A stretch of 64,000 nucleotides of DNA from Lichenostomus cassidix. Its lineage: Eukaryota; Chordata; Aves; Passeriformes; Meliphagidae. The stretch covers positions 10,654,501 through 10,718,500 of the forward strand of contig CM039193.1 of NCBI GenBank assembly GCA_008360975.2. Reading direction: 5' to 3'. The notes under the pieces were generated by a model. It searched no databases, had not been told where the DNA came from, and saw only the letters and a list, made by a program, of their open reading frames with translations. Every line of letters begins with the position of its first letter. Positions within the stretch are counted from its first letter, which is position 1. Below are positions 35,640-59,229 of the stretch, one piece after another. The position numbers and the translations under genes are program-made.

Positions 35640-35788
35640 CCCTCCCGCTGCAGGCTCCCGCCCCCGCCTCATCCATATTCACAGCGGCGGGGCCCGCCCC
35701 GTTATCCATTATTCATGAGGTTTCGCGCGCTTTTGTGACCACGTGGGCAGTTTTCGCGCGGAATCCGGCGGGGCAGGAAGCGGCGGAG
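35640..35788 (+). promoter_or_regulatory. MCM2 promoter with E2F sites and E-box
   Basis: Within 70 nt of the start codon there are two E2F-type elements: TTTCGCGCGC at 35721-35730 and TTTTCGCGCG at 35751-35760. A perfect CACGTG E-box lies between them at 35740-35745. GC boxes lie at about 35657-35670 and 35691-35700. No TATA box is present. E2F control of MCM genes at G1/S is established in vertebrates. The E-box would suit MYC/MAX or USF. The promoter is compact and faces plus. The TPRA1 promoter is about 3.2 kb away in the divergent direction. Confidence 0.8.
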
Positions 35789-47451
<11,663 letters not shown>

Positions 47452-48410
47452 GGCTGGCAGCAGAGTCTGCCACGTGCTTCTGTGAGATGAGACCTCCATC
47501 TTCTAGCCCTCCAGGAATGCCACAGACATCCTGAGCCAGAGGGACTAGGCTGCACATCCTCTTGTTTGCTTTGTGCCTTATGGACTAAGGGAGTGCTGAG
47601 CTGCTGAAGACCTTGTAAACAGAACAGAATTAAGTAGTTAAATGCCCAGTCAAGTCTGTTTAGCAACTTTGTTCTCTATTTTGCCTTGTAGCTAAGCACA
47701 GCAGGGAGAGAGAATTGCTGGCCATATACATGGCATGTTTTCTGTTTGTTTGTCACTAGTTGTTACGGGCTCCTCTGCAGGAGGCACTGAGTGGGAGCAT
47801 TCGGAAAGCATTATCCATGCCCCTTGGATTGCAAGCACCCTCAGGGATTCTCTGTTCCCATCTCTGGCGACTGTACAGCCTGATGGGTGATAATTGAAAC
47901 TGCTTTCAACTCTCCATGAACCAGCCAGCCTCTCAGCTCCAGGCCTTCGTGCCTGACACTTGACATTTCCCCAGGTGCCCACATGGGTTGACCTTGTGCT
48001 TGGTTTCTGCAGGGCAGAAGGGGGGAGGCAGAGGAAGATAACTGAAACAAAATGTAGCTCTTTCTGATCTGAATGATGATCTGTGTGGGTAGTGGAAACT
48101 CCTTCAGTACCTGCTGGGGAATCTCCAGAAGCCCTGGTGGAGAGGCTTCCCATGCCTTACTGGGTGTTATCTCTGTGCAGCTGTCAGCAGATGTCAGTTT
48201 ATGGCTGAATCCAAGTGCTATGTAAACTGAAGACCCTCTCTCTCTCACCCATTTGTTGAGGGTGAAGTACCCATGGTGCTGGTTTTTGGCATGGTTAGGG
48301 AGGAGCCCTAAGCTGGACATGGTCAGGGAGGACAGGATGGGCTCAATGTTCACATGCAATTTTCTTACTATGTGTGTTTTAAATACATTTGATTTTCAAT
48401 ACTCCTGTGT
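47452..48410 (+). other. MCM2 3' UTR (end inferred)
   Basis: The stop codon lies at 47449-47451. No canonical AATAAA follows within 1 kb on this strand. The best candidate is the variant AATACA at about 48382, followed by a GT-rich stretch near 48404-48420. I therefore infer a UTR of about 0.95 kb. A canonical AATAAA at about 47305 lies just upstream of the last exon, in the intron, and is not expected to serve the main transcript. Confidence 0.4.
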
Positions 48411-48439
48411 TTCTGTCGCTGTTGAGCAGCTAGCAGAGT

Positions 48440-48700
48440 AATGAATGCATCGGTTCTCAGTGGCAAGAAGGAATGACCTTTATTGTTTTGATTTCATCAC
48501 ATTTATAGAGTTCTCAAAAGTCACCCAGATTGGTCAGTCAGAAGCCTTCCCCCAGGCCTGATTGGCCAGGCCTGCACTGCCCAAGTTCTGGGACACTGTT
48601 CCAAAAACATCCAAACTTTATCTTTATTTACAAAACACAAGAAAACTTCTCATGGGAAAAACTGTGCTAGCCACATGTTTCCTTCGTTTTTGGTAACTCC
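48440..48700 (-). mobile_element. Probable solo LTR of an endogenous retrovirus-like element, antisense to MCM2
   Basis: Read on the minus strand, the order is CCAAT (48565-48561), CCAAT (48533-48529), TATAAA (48507-48502) and AATAAA (48484-48479). A second AATAAA (48628-48623) lies further upstream on that strand. CCAAT boxes, a TATA box and a poly-A signal packed into 90 nt is typical of a compact U3-R LTR and unusual for ordinary intergenic DNA. No internal retroviral region is seen beside it and the TG/CA ends could not be fixed. It may instead be a minus-strand non-coding promoter. Confidence 0.4.
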
Positions 48701-51700
48701 TGCAGCTAAGAGTGAAAGAAAGAGCATAAGTGAGCAACCTTGATGCTGGCCCAGCTGCTCAGCAGTTTGTGGAATTGGGCACAAGCACATCTCTTATTTG
48801 CTCTTCAAGTTAGTAGGAACTGCCAGCACTGGCTCTCAACTCTAGCAGAGAGATCTGTGGACTGATAGGACATGGTTGCCCATAGGACAGTGCCATGAAC
48901 ACCTTTCCCACCAAGGGCCCACCTGCAGTGGCTCCTTCCCTGTCTTGCCTGTTTATGTTTGTATCCCATTGAGACTGTCCCATCACAGTATTTCCCACCT
49001 TCCTTCCTTATGCACACTTGGGTTAGACAGCCTTGATCTCGTGTCTTGGCTGCCACTTGGATTCCAGTCTGGGAGAAGCAGTAATCCCTGTCCAGGACAC
49101 AGCTGAGCTCTGCAGTGAATGTGCTTTTCCTGGCCAGAGCTGCAGGACCTTATGGCATCTCCAAGCTCCTGCCTGAGAGTGGGAGAATTTGTGAGCTGGC
49201 TGCTGCAGTTGCGTGCTGGCCAAGCAGACGTGTCCCTGGCTGTCGACACTGCCACCGTGGGGTTTGTCACGGTGATATGTGTGCGTGTGTGTCCTCCCAG
49301 CCTGGAGGCAGCAGTGCTGGAGCCCTGCTGGGGGCTGAGCACATGACTCTCAGCCTGAAACTGGCTCTGCATGTTGCCTTCTCTGCCTGCCAGCTCCCTC
49401 CTGTGTATTTGTTTAACTGTTTTGGCTGTTTTTTTCCCTTCCCACTGAGTCTCTGTCTACCAGGACTTTCTGCAGGCAGCCCATAGACACACTTTCCTGG
49501 TATTCCTTCCCTTTGCCCCTGAACATGTGCCTGGGTCGGGTCTGTGCTGGGGATGGCCGAGCTGCTGTGTGCCTGCAACTGCCTGATGAGGTCCAGTGTG
49601 GTTCCTCAGGGCTGGCACAGCTATTAGCACCTTACCTCCTACTGCCAGAGGCCACAAGGACTGTCCCTGGGGACAGCAACTGCCAGTGCTTGCACACTGC
49701 CCAGCTCTGTGGGAAGCCACATACCTTGCTGGGGAAGGTCCTGGCCGTGAGAGCAAAACCAGCAATAACAAGGGATGAAACAAGCTTGTCAAGCGAAACT
49801 GGTGTGTTGTGGGAATGAATGTTGGGTGTGGGAGGAGAAAGAGGCTTTGTGTCACACTGGAGAAATACAAAATGCTTCCTAAATGCAACCTCGTGAAGCC
49901 TCTGCTATGCCTGTAGTGACCCACAGTTAAATAGGTGGCCAAACATGTTACTGCAAACCATGTGAGAATACACAGGAACAGAGTGGGACTCCTGATTTTC
50001 CCAACTCCTTGCCCTGCTGCTGGACAGGGCTGTTGACAGGCACCTTTCAGTTTTGTCCTACAGCTTTCTCCTGCCTCGTTTACTCTGGTCCCACCTCACT
50101 TGGCACATGAAGTGAGCAGTGGCAACAGAGAGATGCCATTGTTGGAGTCGCTTGTTTGTCATTTTGCTCACTCTGCCTCCCAAATCCTCAACACAAAGGC
50201 AGTTGTGCCCTCCCACCCTGTTGTGTTGCCAGCATCCAGCAGTGCAATGAATTCTTGCAGCTGCGCCCTCTCTGATGCTGGCATCAGCCGCTCAGTGGAG
50301 TGTTAATGCCAGTCTGAAGGCATGTTCCTCCTCTCACGGCCACTGAGCTTTTCAGGTTCCCTGGAGCAAGCTTTGGCTGTTGACAGCATCAGGTGTCTGG
50401 TCTGGACAGGGGTGCAGACAGAGGTGAAAACAGATGCTGCTTTGAGCAGGGACTGCCTTGCCAGGAGCCATGCTCCCACTGAACATAGTGAGGATTTTGC
50501 TGCAGGGCTCTGGAGCTCAGCAAGCCAAGCCACACTCATGGAATGAGGAGTTGCTCCCCTGACAACCTTGAGTTTAGCCAAGCTTGTGCACTTGGCTTCT
50601 TGCTTCTTGACAGTGCCCCCAGAAGCCAGGGACAAAGGCAAGAGCTGGGGGGAAGTGAGGTCTGTCCACAAAAGGCTATGCCTGGGCTCAGATGGAAGAT
50701 GATAAGGGTGTTCCTTGTAAAGGAGACAAGGTTCTATGGAGACAAGTGGTGTCCATTCTTGTGGTCATCTTCCCCTTGGGACTGTGACTGTTAGCAAATG
50801 TTGGGTGAGACTGGCTTCAAAGAGCATCTGGATTTGAAAAGGGCATGATGGGCAAGATCCTGATCCAGTTTAATTTGAACATGCTGTGTGCACACTCCTG
50901 AGAGAGCAGCAGGGCTCTCTGCATCTCATAATAAGCTGTTTGACTTTAGCTCAACATGGAACAAATACACAACACACACAAACTGCACCTGCTTGGGGTG
51001 CGTGAGCAAGTGCCTGCAGATACCAGCTAACACATCAGCATGTGTGATCTGGGAAAAAGAGGGGGATAAGTACTTTCCTGCAAGCTCTTTCCTTCCTACC
51101 AACAGGGTTTAGCTTCTGCCTTTATTGTGACCATAAACCCACACACTACATCTGCAAGTCCTAGGCTTATCCCGTGTGCCACCACCATCTGCCTGTCAAA
51201 TGGCAGATGCCCCCTGAATAGGTGAAATTCTGTATTCAGTAATGTGTGTTTTTCCTCAAATTAATGCCAAAGCCTCTTGGAAAAACTAGCACATGCAGCA
51301 TTTCTGGACAGGCAGTGTTTTGCTTTCTCCCATGCCAGATCTTGGCTGGAACCTGCTCTGTCCATCTCCACTGTTTACTAAAGAGCTGTCTGGAAACTGA
51401 TTGACAAGAACTTTCCCAGTGTAACTGTGCTCACAATGCAGCACTTGTGTTGGATAGTGGCATCTTCCCACCCTACAGCAGTCCAACCAGCTGCAGTTCA
51501 GCCAGGAGGGCTGTTTCAGATGCTCACAGCTCTGCCCTTGTTGACCTCAACTCACCTGAATTCCAACATGTGAAGACACTACGGGAATATGTTTACAGCA
51601 GATGTGTATCCACAGATACAGGTGAGTCACTGCAAACAGCTACATCTCCTACTGTGCTGCAGTGAGGATGCACTCTGAACTTCCTAGTATTTTTCCATCT

Positions 51701-54140
51701 CCTAAAATACTTTTCTACTTAACAAGGCAGAGCCAAAATTGGATCAGGCTTCTGCTGTGTTTTGCATCTATTATGCAGTTCTTGCTGCCATCACTGATTT
51801 AATGTCTCCATTATCATGGAGCTCTGGTTTGCCAAGGACTCCAGCCATCCAGCATGCTCCTCGGCCTCTCCTAAACATCTGTGAGCAGCCTTGAGGGGCT
51901 GCTGAGCTCTGCATCTTTACAGCAAAAGCACCTTGGAACGGCTTGTACTCCTTTCTGCTCATCTTGCAAGTCACTTCTCTCTTAAGGAGCGGTGAGGCTG
52001 TTGTGGGAACCCAGAGGAAGTGCCAAGTTTCTTCTCTGGATTATCTAGTGCTCAGGGAGATCTGACAATTATTGTCTAAACAGATCCTGTCTAAAAGATG
52101 CTGAAGAGCTTCAGTCCCACCAAATCCCATAGAAACCCATATGTAGGAGTGCCAATAGCTCCCATGAGTCAGTGAATGGCTCTCCTCAGAGCCTCTTCAG
52201 GTACAGGCTGATCCCTCCACTCTGAAAATACATACCCACATTCCAGCTTAATCAGCTATTAAAAAAGCAAGAGTTTTTCTGAAGAGGGCATTAGCCTTTT
52301 CAGTTTAGTAAGAAAAGCTATAAACCACCCGTGGGTTCTACCCAGTGAAGATACTTTACACATGGAGAGACAGGAACTCCCCCTCACCTTCTTAGGTTAC
52401 TGCTCAAGGAGAGGTTTATATTGTCTGAGCTCTGAGGGTACTAATGAGCCTTAATTGCCCTGACTAAGGCTCTCCTGGGCCTCTACCCACACCTATGGCC
52501 TGGTGCTCTACGTAAGCTCAGCCTGGGGCCTATGTGAGCTTTGAGGGGGAAATACTGGTTTATGTCTCCTTATGCCTCCTCACAGTACCTATTGCTTTTG
52601 GCTGTGATCCATGGACTGCCTTTCTTCTCTTGGTTATCTTCTACTGCAATGGAACTGCCAAGTGATTCCTGGATGATGCCTGACTATGGCTGCTGTCAGC
52701 AGACCTTGCCTCTGACCTAGGGACTGGCTGGTTTGGTGGTGGTCTGGCTTCATGACCATGAGCTTCTCTGAGAATATGGACTTCTGGCTAAATCTGGGTG
52801 TCATCTCTGAGCTGCTTGTCTGTTTTGGGTACTGGAGGCCCTGTCCTTATGGCTGCTGTTCTCAGTTCCCTGATGTGTGCTGCTCAAACCTGGTACAGCA
52901 AGGGTTTGACAGTCACTTCTTTGGGCTCTGGTCATATCTCTCAAACAGGCAGAGCTGAGACTAAGCCCCTGTGCCTTGTCATCAGCCTCTTGGCTTTACT
53001 GGGCTTTATCCTGCTTGTCCTTCTGCCCCAGTCAAAAGCTTTAGAAGATCTTAGGCTTGCTGCCCTCATGACATCTTCACTTCTGTAGATTTTTCATCCC
53101 TTCCAGAAAGTCATTTGCTTACTGTCTGAGTTGATAAGCTCAACACAGAGATAAAGGGGCTCTCTAAGCTGTACAGAGGCCCAGATTAAATGATGTGAAT
53201 AGCCCCAAAGAGATGTGCTCCTTTCTCCTTCCTGACTGGGGGCTCAAAAGTCACCTCTCATGTAAATGGAAGGCTGTGACCATCCCTCTGCATGCTAGCT
53301 CTGACACAGCAATGTGACTGGGTTGTCATTCCCCTCGAGTGGGGAGCTCTGTCCCCTGGGCTGTGGGGAAACCTGTGTGAACTTTCAGCTGGAGAGCTGT
53401 CTGCCACCTTGCCCCAGGTGACTCTGTTAAAGGTTATTCTGGCCCCTTAATCAAATTCAGTATAGCTGTGTGTTGCTGTGCCCTCTAGGAATCCACTGAG
53501 GTTTGCTGTCAGAGTGGCTATTAACGTAGCAATCAGCTTGGCTTTGGTGAGGAGAGAAACAGGAGCCTTCAGGGATGGGAGGCAGCAGGAGCAGAAGGAA
53601 ATTGGGAAAGTAAAGCACAACTTGTGCCTGTTCTTCCCCTGCAATTTACAACAGGGGATGGGAAACAAGCAGGGCTGGTAGCAGCACTGTATTCCAGGTG
53701 AGCAGTGTGCCATCCCCTAAGGGGAGCAAGCTGATGCAGAGGTGAAGAAATGCTCACACTGATACAGAAAATCTTTCTTGGGCTCTAAATAGAGCAGAAT
53801 CTAATTACAGCCTATCCTGGAAGGCATTCGTTACTCCAGGTCACTCCTCTAAAAGTGTTTATTATACATCTTCCCCAGCAGGATTTTGGATGAGAGCAGG
53901 AACTGTGGTTTTGCCCAGAGAATGGCTGCATGCTTGGGCTATCCATGAATAGAGCAGGTACTCACCCCTGCTTGGTACAGTCAAAACGTTACACAGTGTC
54001 CCAGAATTAAAAGGCTAAGTCAGCAAATGAGCATATATAAAACTTGTCAGAGGTTCCAGCCAGCCCCTCCCAGCAGACCCAGGCACTGCCATTCCGTGAT
54101 GTTTCAAGACGCAACCTCCAGTCTCTGAGAGCACCCTGCA
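48701..54140. other. Intergenic stretch downstream of MCM2
   Basis: I found no exon with splice signals and recognisable protein, no RNA gene and no transposon I can name. Many open frames of 60-160 codons occur on both strands, mostly in the G+C-richer part at 49.0-50.3 kb, and look like chance. Small CT and GT runs occur near 48237-48247 and 49270-49290. The stretch at 52.4-53.1 kb reads like degraded repetitive sequence, but I cannot assign a family. Confidence 0.45.
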
Positions 54141-54149
54141 GTGATGGAT

Positions 54150-54590
54150 GTCCTTGCAATGGCTTGTCCAGTGCCAGTGTCCCTGCAGCTGTAGGCTCCA
54201 CAGCTCTCTGCAGCCCAAGCCCAGCCCACAGGGCAGCTCGTGGCTGGGCCAAGGTGCTCACCCCTGTGGGGGTTCCACATCAGAAAGGTGTGGAGCAGCA
54301 AGCTTGGCGCCTTGCCGCGTTTGCCTTGGCAGGTCCTTTGCAGCACCAGTGCTCCTGCAGCTCCAGGCCCTTTGGATTTCTCAACCCTAACTCTAGGTGT
54401 AACCCTAACCCTAGTTCCTAGTTAATTACCCCAGCACACTACCTGGGTTTCCCAGCTCAGAAAGAGACAGGAGCAGCAATGTCAGGGCCCTGCTGCGATG
54501 GCCCCAGCAGGCCCTTTGCAGCCCCACTGTGCCTGCAGCTCCAGGCTCTTTGGATCTCTCCAGCCTAACTTCAGCCCCTGATGGCAGATT
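54150..54590. repeat. Diverged tandem repeat of about 178 bp with telomere-like motifs
   Basis: The segment around 54295-54396 and the segment around 54472-54573 align over about 100 nt. Shared blocks include GAGCAGCAA, CTTTGCAG, CCTGCAGCTCCAGGC, CTTTGGAT and CCTAACT. The offset is 178 nt. A weaker third copy starts near 54160. Between the copies, 54391-54420 holds TAACCCTAACCCTAG-type hexamers. The family is not known to me; it could be a decayed satellite. Confidence 0.6.
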
Positions 54591-57500
54591 GGCACTGGCC
54601 CAGAGGGGCTCATCACCATAGCTGGCACAGATTAAAGGGTGAGCAGTTGGCAATGGAGGCACCTGTCAAGCACTGGACACTCAGATCCAGGGGTTTAACT
54701 CAAGGTTCTGTTGCTCTCTCAGTGCAAAAGCCAAATCCCCACCAGATATACACAAGAGGTGAAAATCACACTAGAGCTTACAGACAAAGATATCAAAATT
54801 GAATGCTCAAAAATTAACCATCTTTGGCAAATGATAAAATACAACATAGAATGCTCCATAAAACCCCTCAGCATAGCAGTACTCAGTGTTAATTTAGTAT
54901 TTACTCAGCACAAACCTAGCCCGACTGAGAAAAACCTTTACACTTATGAAATGCCACCATACCCAGAAGTTCCAGGCAAAGAGAAGTAGGAAAAGAAAGA
55001 GGCAGAGAGAAAGACCCAAGGAGAGAAGAGATCTAGAAAAACACACAGAGGGCTACCACCTTCTAGGATTGCAGCAGGGTCAGGACAGGAGCTCCTTGCA
55101 GGCTCCTAGGCTGTGACCATGTGCTGACCCCGTGCTCCGCCCTTTAAGCCCCATGGCCTTCATGTGCTGCCCCTCAGGTGGGACTGCTGGTGGTCAGGGC
55201 ACAGGTGAGCACCTTGGCCATGCCCAGAGTCCAGGAGGGACAGCTCAGCCAGGCCTTGGGGCAGCTCTGGGGGTGTAGGGTGGTGCAGCCTCACCTTAGT
55301 AAAAATTCAAATTAACATATTGTGGAACAAGAGAGAGGTTAAATCTTCCTTTGTGCCTAAGGAAGTAGGGGCTGGACTGGGCAGGGAATTTTCCTCTTCT
55401 AGAGGGCTGGGATTCCAAAAGGCTGGATAGCTGGATAGATTATTGAGTTAAATTGCATGGTGTGCCACCAGCCTGCTGTGTCACCCAGCCTCTGTTCCAA
55501 AGAGCCAGCAATCAGCGTAATGGGAACAGCCCATGAATAGGTTTGTTTCCTTCTGATCTAAGGTTGGGCACAGATTACCTTCTGCTGCCCTGACAAGTAA
55601 GTGTCAGTGGGCAGGTTAAACCCTTTTCCTGGTAGTGGTGACGTCTTGCATTTTCTAACACTGCCAGAAAAGCAAGAGACATCTGACTGTTTATTTGTTT
55701 TGCTTATTATTTACTTTCTTGCTCTGCTGAGCACAGGCAATATATCACTTTCACCTTTGTAGGTGAACTCAGTTTTGCTGTATTTAGGAGAATAAAACAT
55801 CTCACCAGCATATTTCAAGTTAATGAGTTGCTGCTTTTTTTTTGAAGTGGAGTATCAAAATAAGTTAAATTTCTCTTGAGATTAGACTTTGTGGCTAGTT
55901 TCTTTTTAAGTGACAAGTCTTAGGCACCAAATTCTTTCCCTTAGCTATCACCTCATTCCTCTACCTCAGTAATATTTGTTTGCAGGCATCTTGGAACAAA
56001 ATGTGACCCTTACACTGAAATGGGAAAGCTGGCTGAATTTCCTGAAGGCAAAAGCTCTTACAGTAACTTACAGGGGGAGACAGCAGAAGGATTTTCAGTT
56101 TTGCCAGCCTAAAATACACGCTTGCTTTCTGATTCTGCCTAACAGACGTAACTGTGAAATTGAACAATTTTGGGGAAGAACAGAAAAGCACAGATAATGG
56201 TAATACCAAGAAAAATTTCTGAACAGCTTTGAAGCAGCTATAAAAAAAGCATTTAGTGCAATTGTAAAGCCTCTTTTACCAGTGCTCTGAACATCATATG
56301 AGAATATAGACCAGGTAGGGAGGCTGGAAGAAGATCAAATGAGAAATGACAAGCCTTTGACTATAAAGCTGTCAATGCCTCAGAAGAGAGCGTAGCCAGC
56401 TGCACCTATTCCAGGGAGTGTGAAATGGAGATGCAGGGGCTGTGCTGGGTTGAAGTTGGTGCTGTTTTTAAAAGAGAACTGGTGTTGCCCATCTCTGCTG
56501 GCTGTTTTCTGCTCTGCTGGCAGCGCTGACCTGGCTGATCGATGTTGCCACTAATTTTATTTAATTTTCTTGCCTAAGATGTATCTTCTCCTTTCATACT
56601 CCCCTTTTGTTGCTCAGTCTGAGATTGATGTATAACGTCAAAATAAATCCAGGGAGCACCATGAGCTTCTGAGATTTGGGAGCTGGATATGGCAGGGTCA
56701 GGAGATCTGAAAGGCTTTTAGTTACCCACTTGTAGTAAGCCACCTGCATGTGAAGACAGCCAAATTACCAGCAACAAAGTGAAAAATGACAAGAGCATTC
56801 ATTAAATGCCATGCCTGGGCTAGAATCTGAGTGCACTAAAGTGTTTTTATCGCATCTAATGGGTAAGCGACAGCTCTGTAGTTCCTGCTGCATTTCCTGC
56901 TCGGTGGGGGCTGGGGGCTGCATTGATTCTGGGATAAAAAGGACTTTCAGAGCACTGGATGGATGTGGTCTAAAAGAAGCCAAAAGTAAGTACTTTGGTC
57001 CAAGCCTGTCAGCTTTGCCTTGCCATGCTGAGGAAGGGGTGCAGCCAGTCTGTTACCTGCTCTGGTCATGCTGGGGGAAGCTGCAGCATTGGAGCAGAGG
57101 ACAGGAGAGAGCTGGCAAAAAGAGGCCAGCAATTGCACAAAGGGGTGACATGTGCCAGTGCCAGTCTGGTAGGAACTGTAAAGGTCTCTGTGGATAATAC
57201 TGAGTACTCTCAGGTGGCTGTTTGATTCATTACAGAGTTCAGCAGCCTTTGGCACGTTGACACCTTTCTCTAGTTGTTGAAAAACAGCAAGTTCATGCCA
57301 GAAAAAAAATACCATTAATTTTTCCTTCAGGAGATTCATTCTTCAAACAACAACAACAACAACAAATCAATTTATTACAGGGAAATAAAGGCTCTGGAGA
57401 GTTTTTAATGAACACTTATCTGTGGAATAAGAATGCTTGAATTAAAAATCCTGATCACCTTCAGACCTATGTCCTTCTGTCTCAGTGACATGCTGTGTGG

Positions 57501-58379
57501 GAGAGGCAGAGCAACAGACACACAAGCACAAGCACTGCAAGAATGAAGGCATTTGCTGAGGCTGTGACAGAACAGTGGTTTCCTCACTCAGAACTTGCAA
57601 TGTTGGATTTTATCATCTCCTGCCCTCCTAGAGCCTGTGATGAGAAAATTGTTTTGAAACAAAAAAAAAAGATTCCTAGCCACTGCTGAGGAAAACTTGC
57701 AAACATGAGCTGAGTGCCTAGTGAGAAGGGACCAATAGGCTTTCAGGTCCTTTGGTTTGGAGTCATATCATGTTTGCAGTCTTGTGATGCTTGACCAGGT
57801 CTCTCAAACATTTGTCTGGGGATGGACCAAGAGTTCCACAGCTCTTCTGCAGGGCCAAGCATTGTAGGCCTGCAGGAGGGGAGTGGGATGGCTGCAGCCC
57901 ATCCAACTGGCAAGACGGATTGAAGTGCAAAGAGCTGGCATGTGTTCCCTCTCAACTGCTGCAGTATTACAGGACCTGTTGAGCCTTATTTCTTGGACAC
58001 CTGTCTGACAAAGCCCTTGCTTGAGTCATTTACTGTAATGTTGTGCCCTGAGGCCACTAAAGATGTGTTTAATTTGAAATTTAGTGTAATTGGAGCAGTT
58101 GGCCCTGTCACTGTAATAATGATTTTCAGCAGGATATTCAGCATGTTCCTTTGCTGTGCTATCCACCAGAACTGCTCCAAGAGCTATAAACCCAAGAATG
58201 GCTGCAATATAGGTTGGTTTTTTTTTTTTTAATAACCACAGCAGTTTGCACAGAAGGGCATGAGGGAAGGGACATCAGCTGAATCAGGATCAGTGTGACA
58301 GTCCTGGATATGGTGGTGTCATACAACAGAATAGTTTTCCCAGCAGGTGTGGAAGCAGCTGTCCCTGCTAGGGCAGAGG
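54591..58379. other. Intergenic stretch upstream of the PODXL2-side CR1
   Basis: No gene could be supported. The stretch includes an A+T-rich 92-codon open frame at 54711-54989 of unknown nature, a run of AAC triplets at 57345-57364 and a 13-nt poly-T at 58218-58230. No exon with family resemblance and no tRNA or other RNA gene was recognised. Confidence 0.45.
57345..57364. repeat. (AAC)n microsatellite
   Basis: About six to seven AAC triplets run in an uninterrupted series. A shorter run of the same type occurs near 21879-21891 in a TPRA1 intron. Confidence 0.9.
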
Positions 58380-59135
58380 CTCCAACATGGACACAGCTTC
58401 AGATAACAGAAGCAACACTCCAAGCCTCAGGATGCAGCGAATGATAAAGGAGGCAACAAGAAGAGATGTTCTGCTGGACCTCACATTAAGCAGCAATGAG
58501 AGGCTGGCTGGGGCTGTGAAGGTCAAAGGCAGACTTGGCTGCAGTGACCATGAGATGGTGGAGTTCAGGATCCCAACACAAAACTGGGAAGAGCGGCATA
58601 TATTCATCTGGCTGACAAACCAGAGAGTCAAGCAGCCATCCAGAGGGACCTCAACAGGCTGGAGAAATGGGCTGACAGGAACCTCCTGTAGTTCAGCAAG
58701 GCTTTCAAAGGGCTGTATCTGGGCATGAACAATCTCATGCACCAGTATATGCTGGGGGCACCCAGCTGGGGACCTGTTTGGCAGGAAAGGACCTGGAGGT
58801 TGTGGCAACACCAAATAAAATGTGAGCCAGCAATGTGCCTTTGCCACAGAGATACTAATGGTATCCAGGGCCACATTTCCTTCCAGTGGTGCCCAGTGAC
58901 AGGGCAAGAGGAAATGGGCACAAACTGAAACATTGGAGGTTCCTTCTGAACATCATGAAGCACATTTTTACTATGAGGGTGACTGAGCAGTGGCACAGGT
59001 TGCCCAGAAAAGGTGTGGGGTTTCCAGCTTCGGGGATCCTCCAAAGCCATCCAGTCGTGGTCCTAGAAAGCTGGCTGTAGGTGTCCCACCTGAGTAGGGG
59101 CTTGGACCAGATGGACTCCAGAGGTGGGGAAATGA
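58380..59135 (+). mobile_element. CR1 LINE with internal deletions, upstream of the PODXL2 promoter
   Basis: The plus strand keeps pieces of CR1 ORF2 in order. The end of the endonuclease domain shows RDVLLDLTLSSNE, then GCSDHEMVEFRIP. After a gap comes the reverse-transcriptase C-terminal stretch with DLNRLEKWADRN-like and MHQYMLGAPSWG-like text. Then come the final coding part (gggcacaaactg, gaacatcatgaagcac, gagggtgac) and the 3' UTR (gcttggaccagatggactcc). Frameshifts, stops and two internal losses make it inactive. Its end lies about 0.6 kb from the first PODXL2 codon. Confidence 0.8.
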
Positions 59136-59229
59136 ATTTGCCCAGTGGGAGAAATTGTTCCAGGTGATGAAGTGAGGTGTGAGCAGAGGGGTGAGGGAGA
59201 AGCGGTGGCTCCGTGAGCCGAGGGCAGCT

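Noticed and set aside
52400..53100. Possible multi-pass membrane protein gene suggested by hydrophobic open frames
   Set aside because: Frames break repeatedly, no splice sites link them, and the sequence reads like decayed repetitive DNA. No family could be named.
54391..54420. True interstitial telomere array
   Set aside because: Only a few imperfect TAACCC-like hexamers are present, too short to call a telomere array. They are kept only as part of the tandem-repeat finding.
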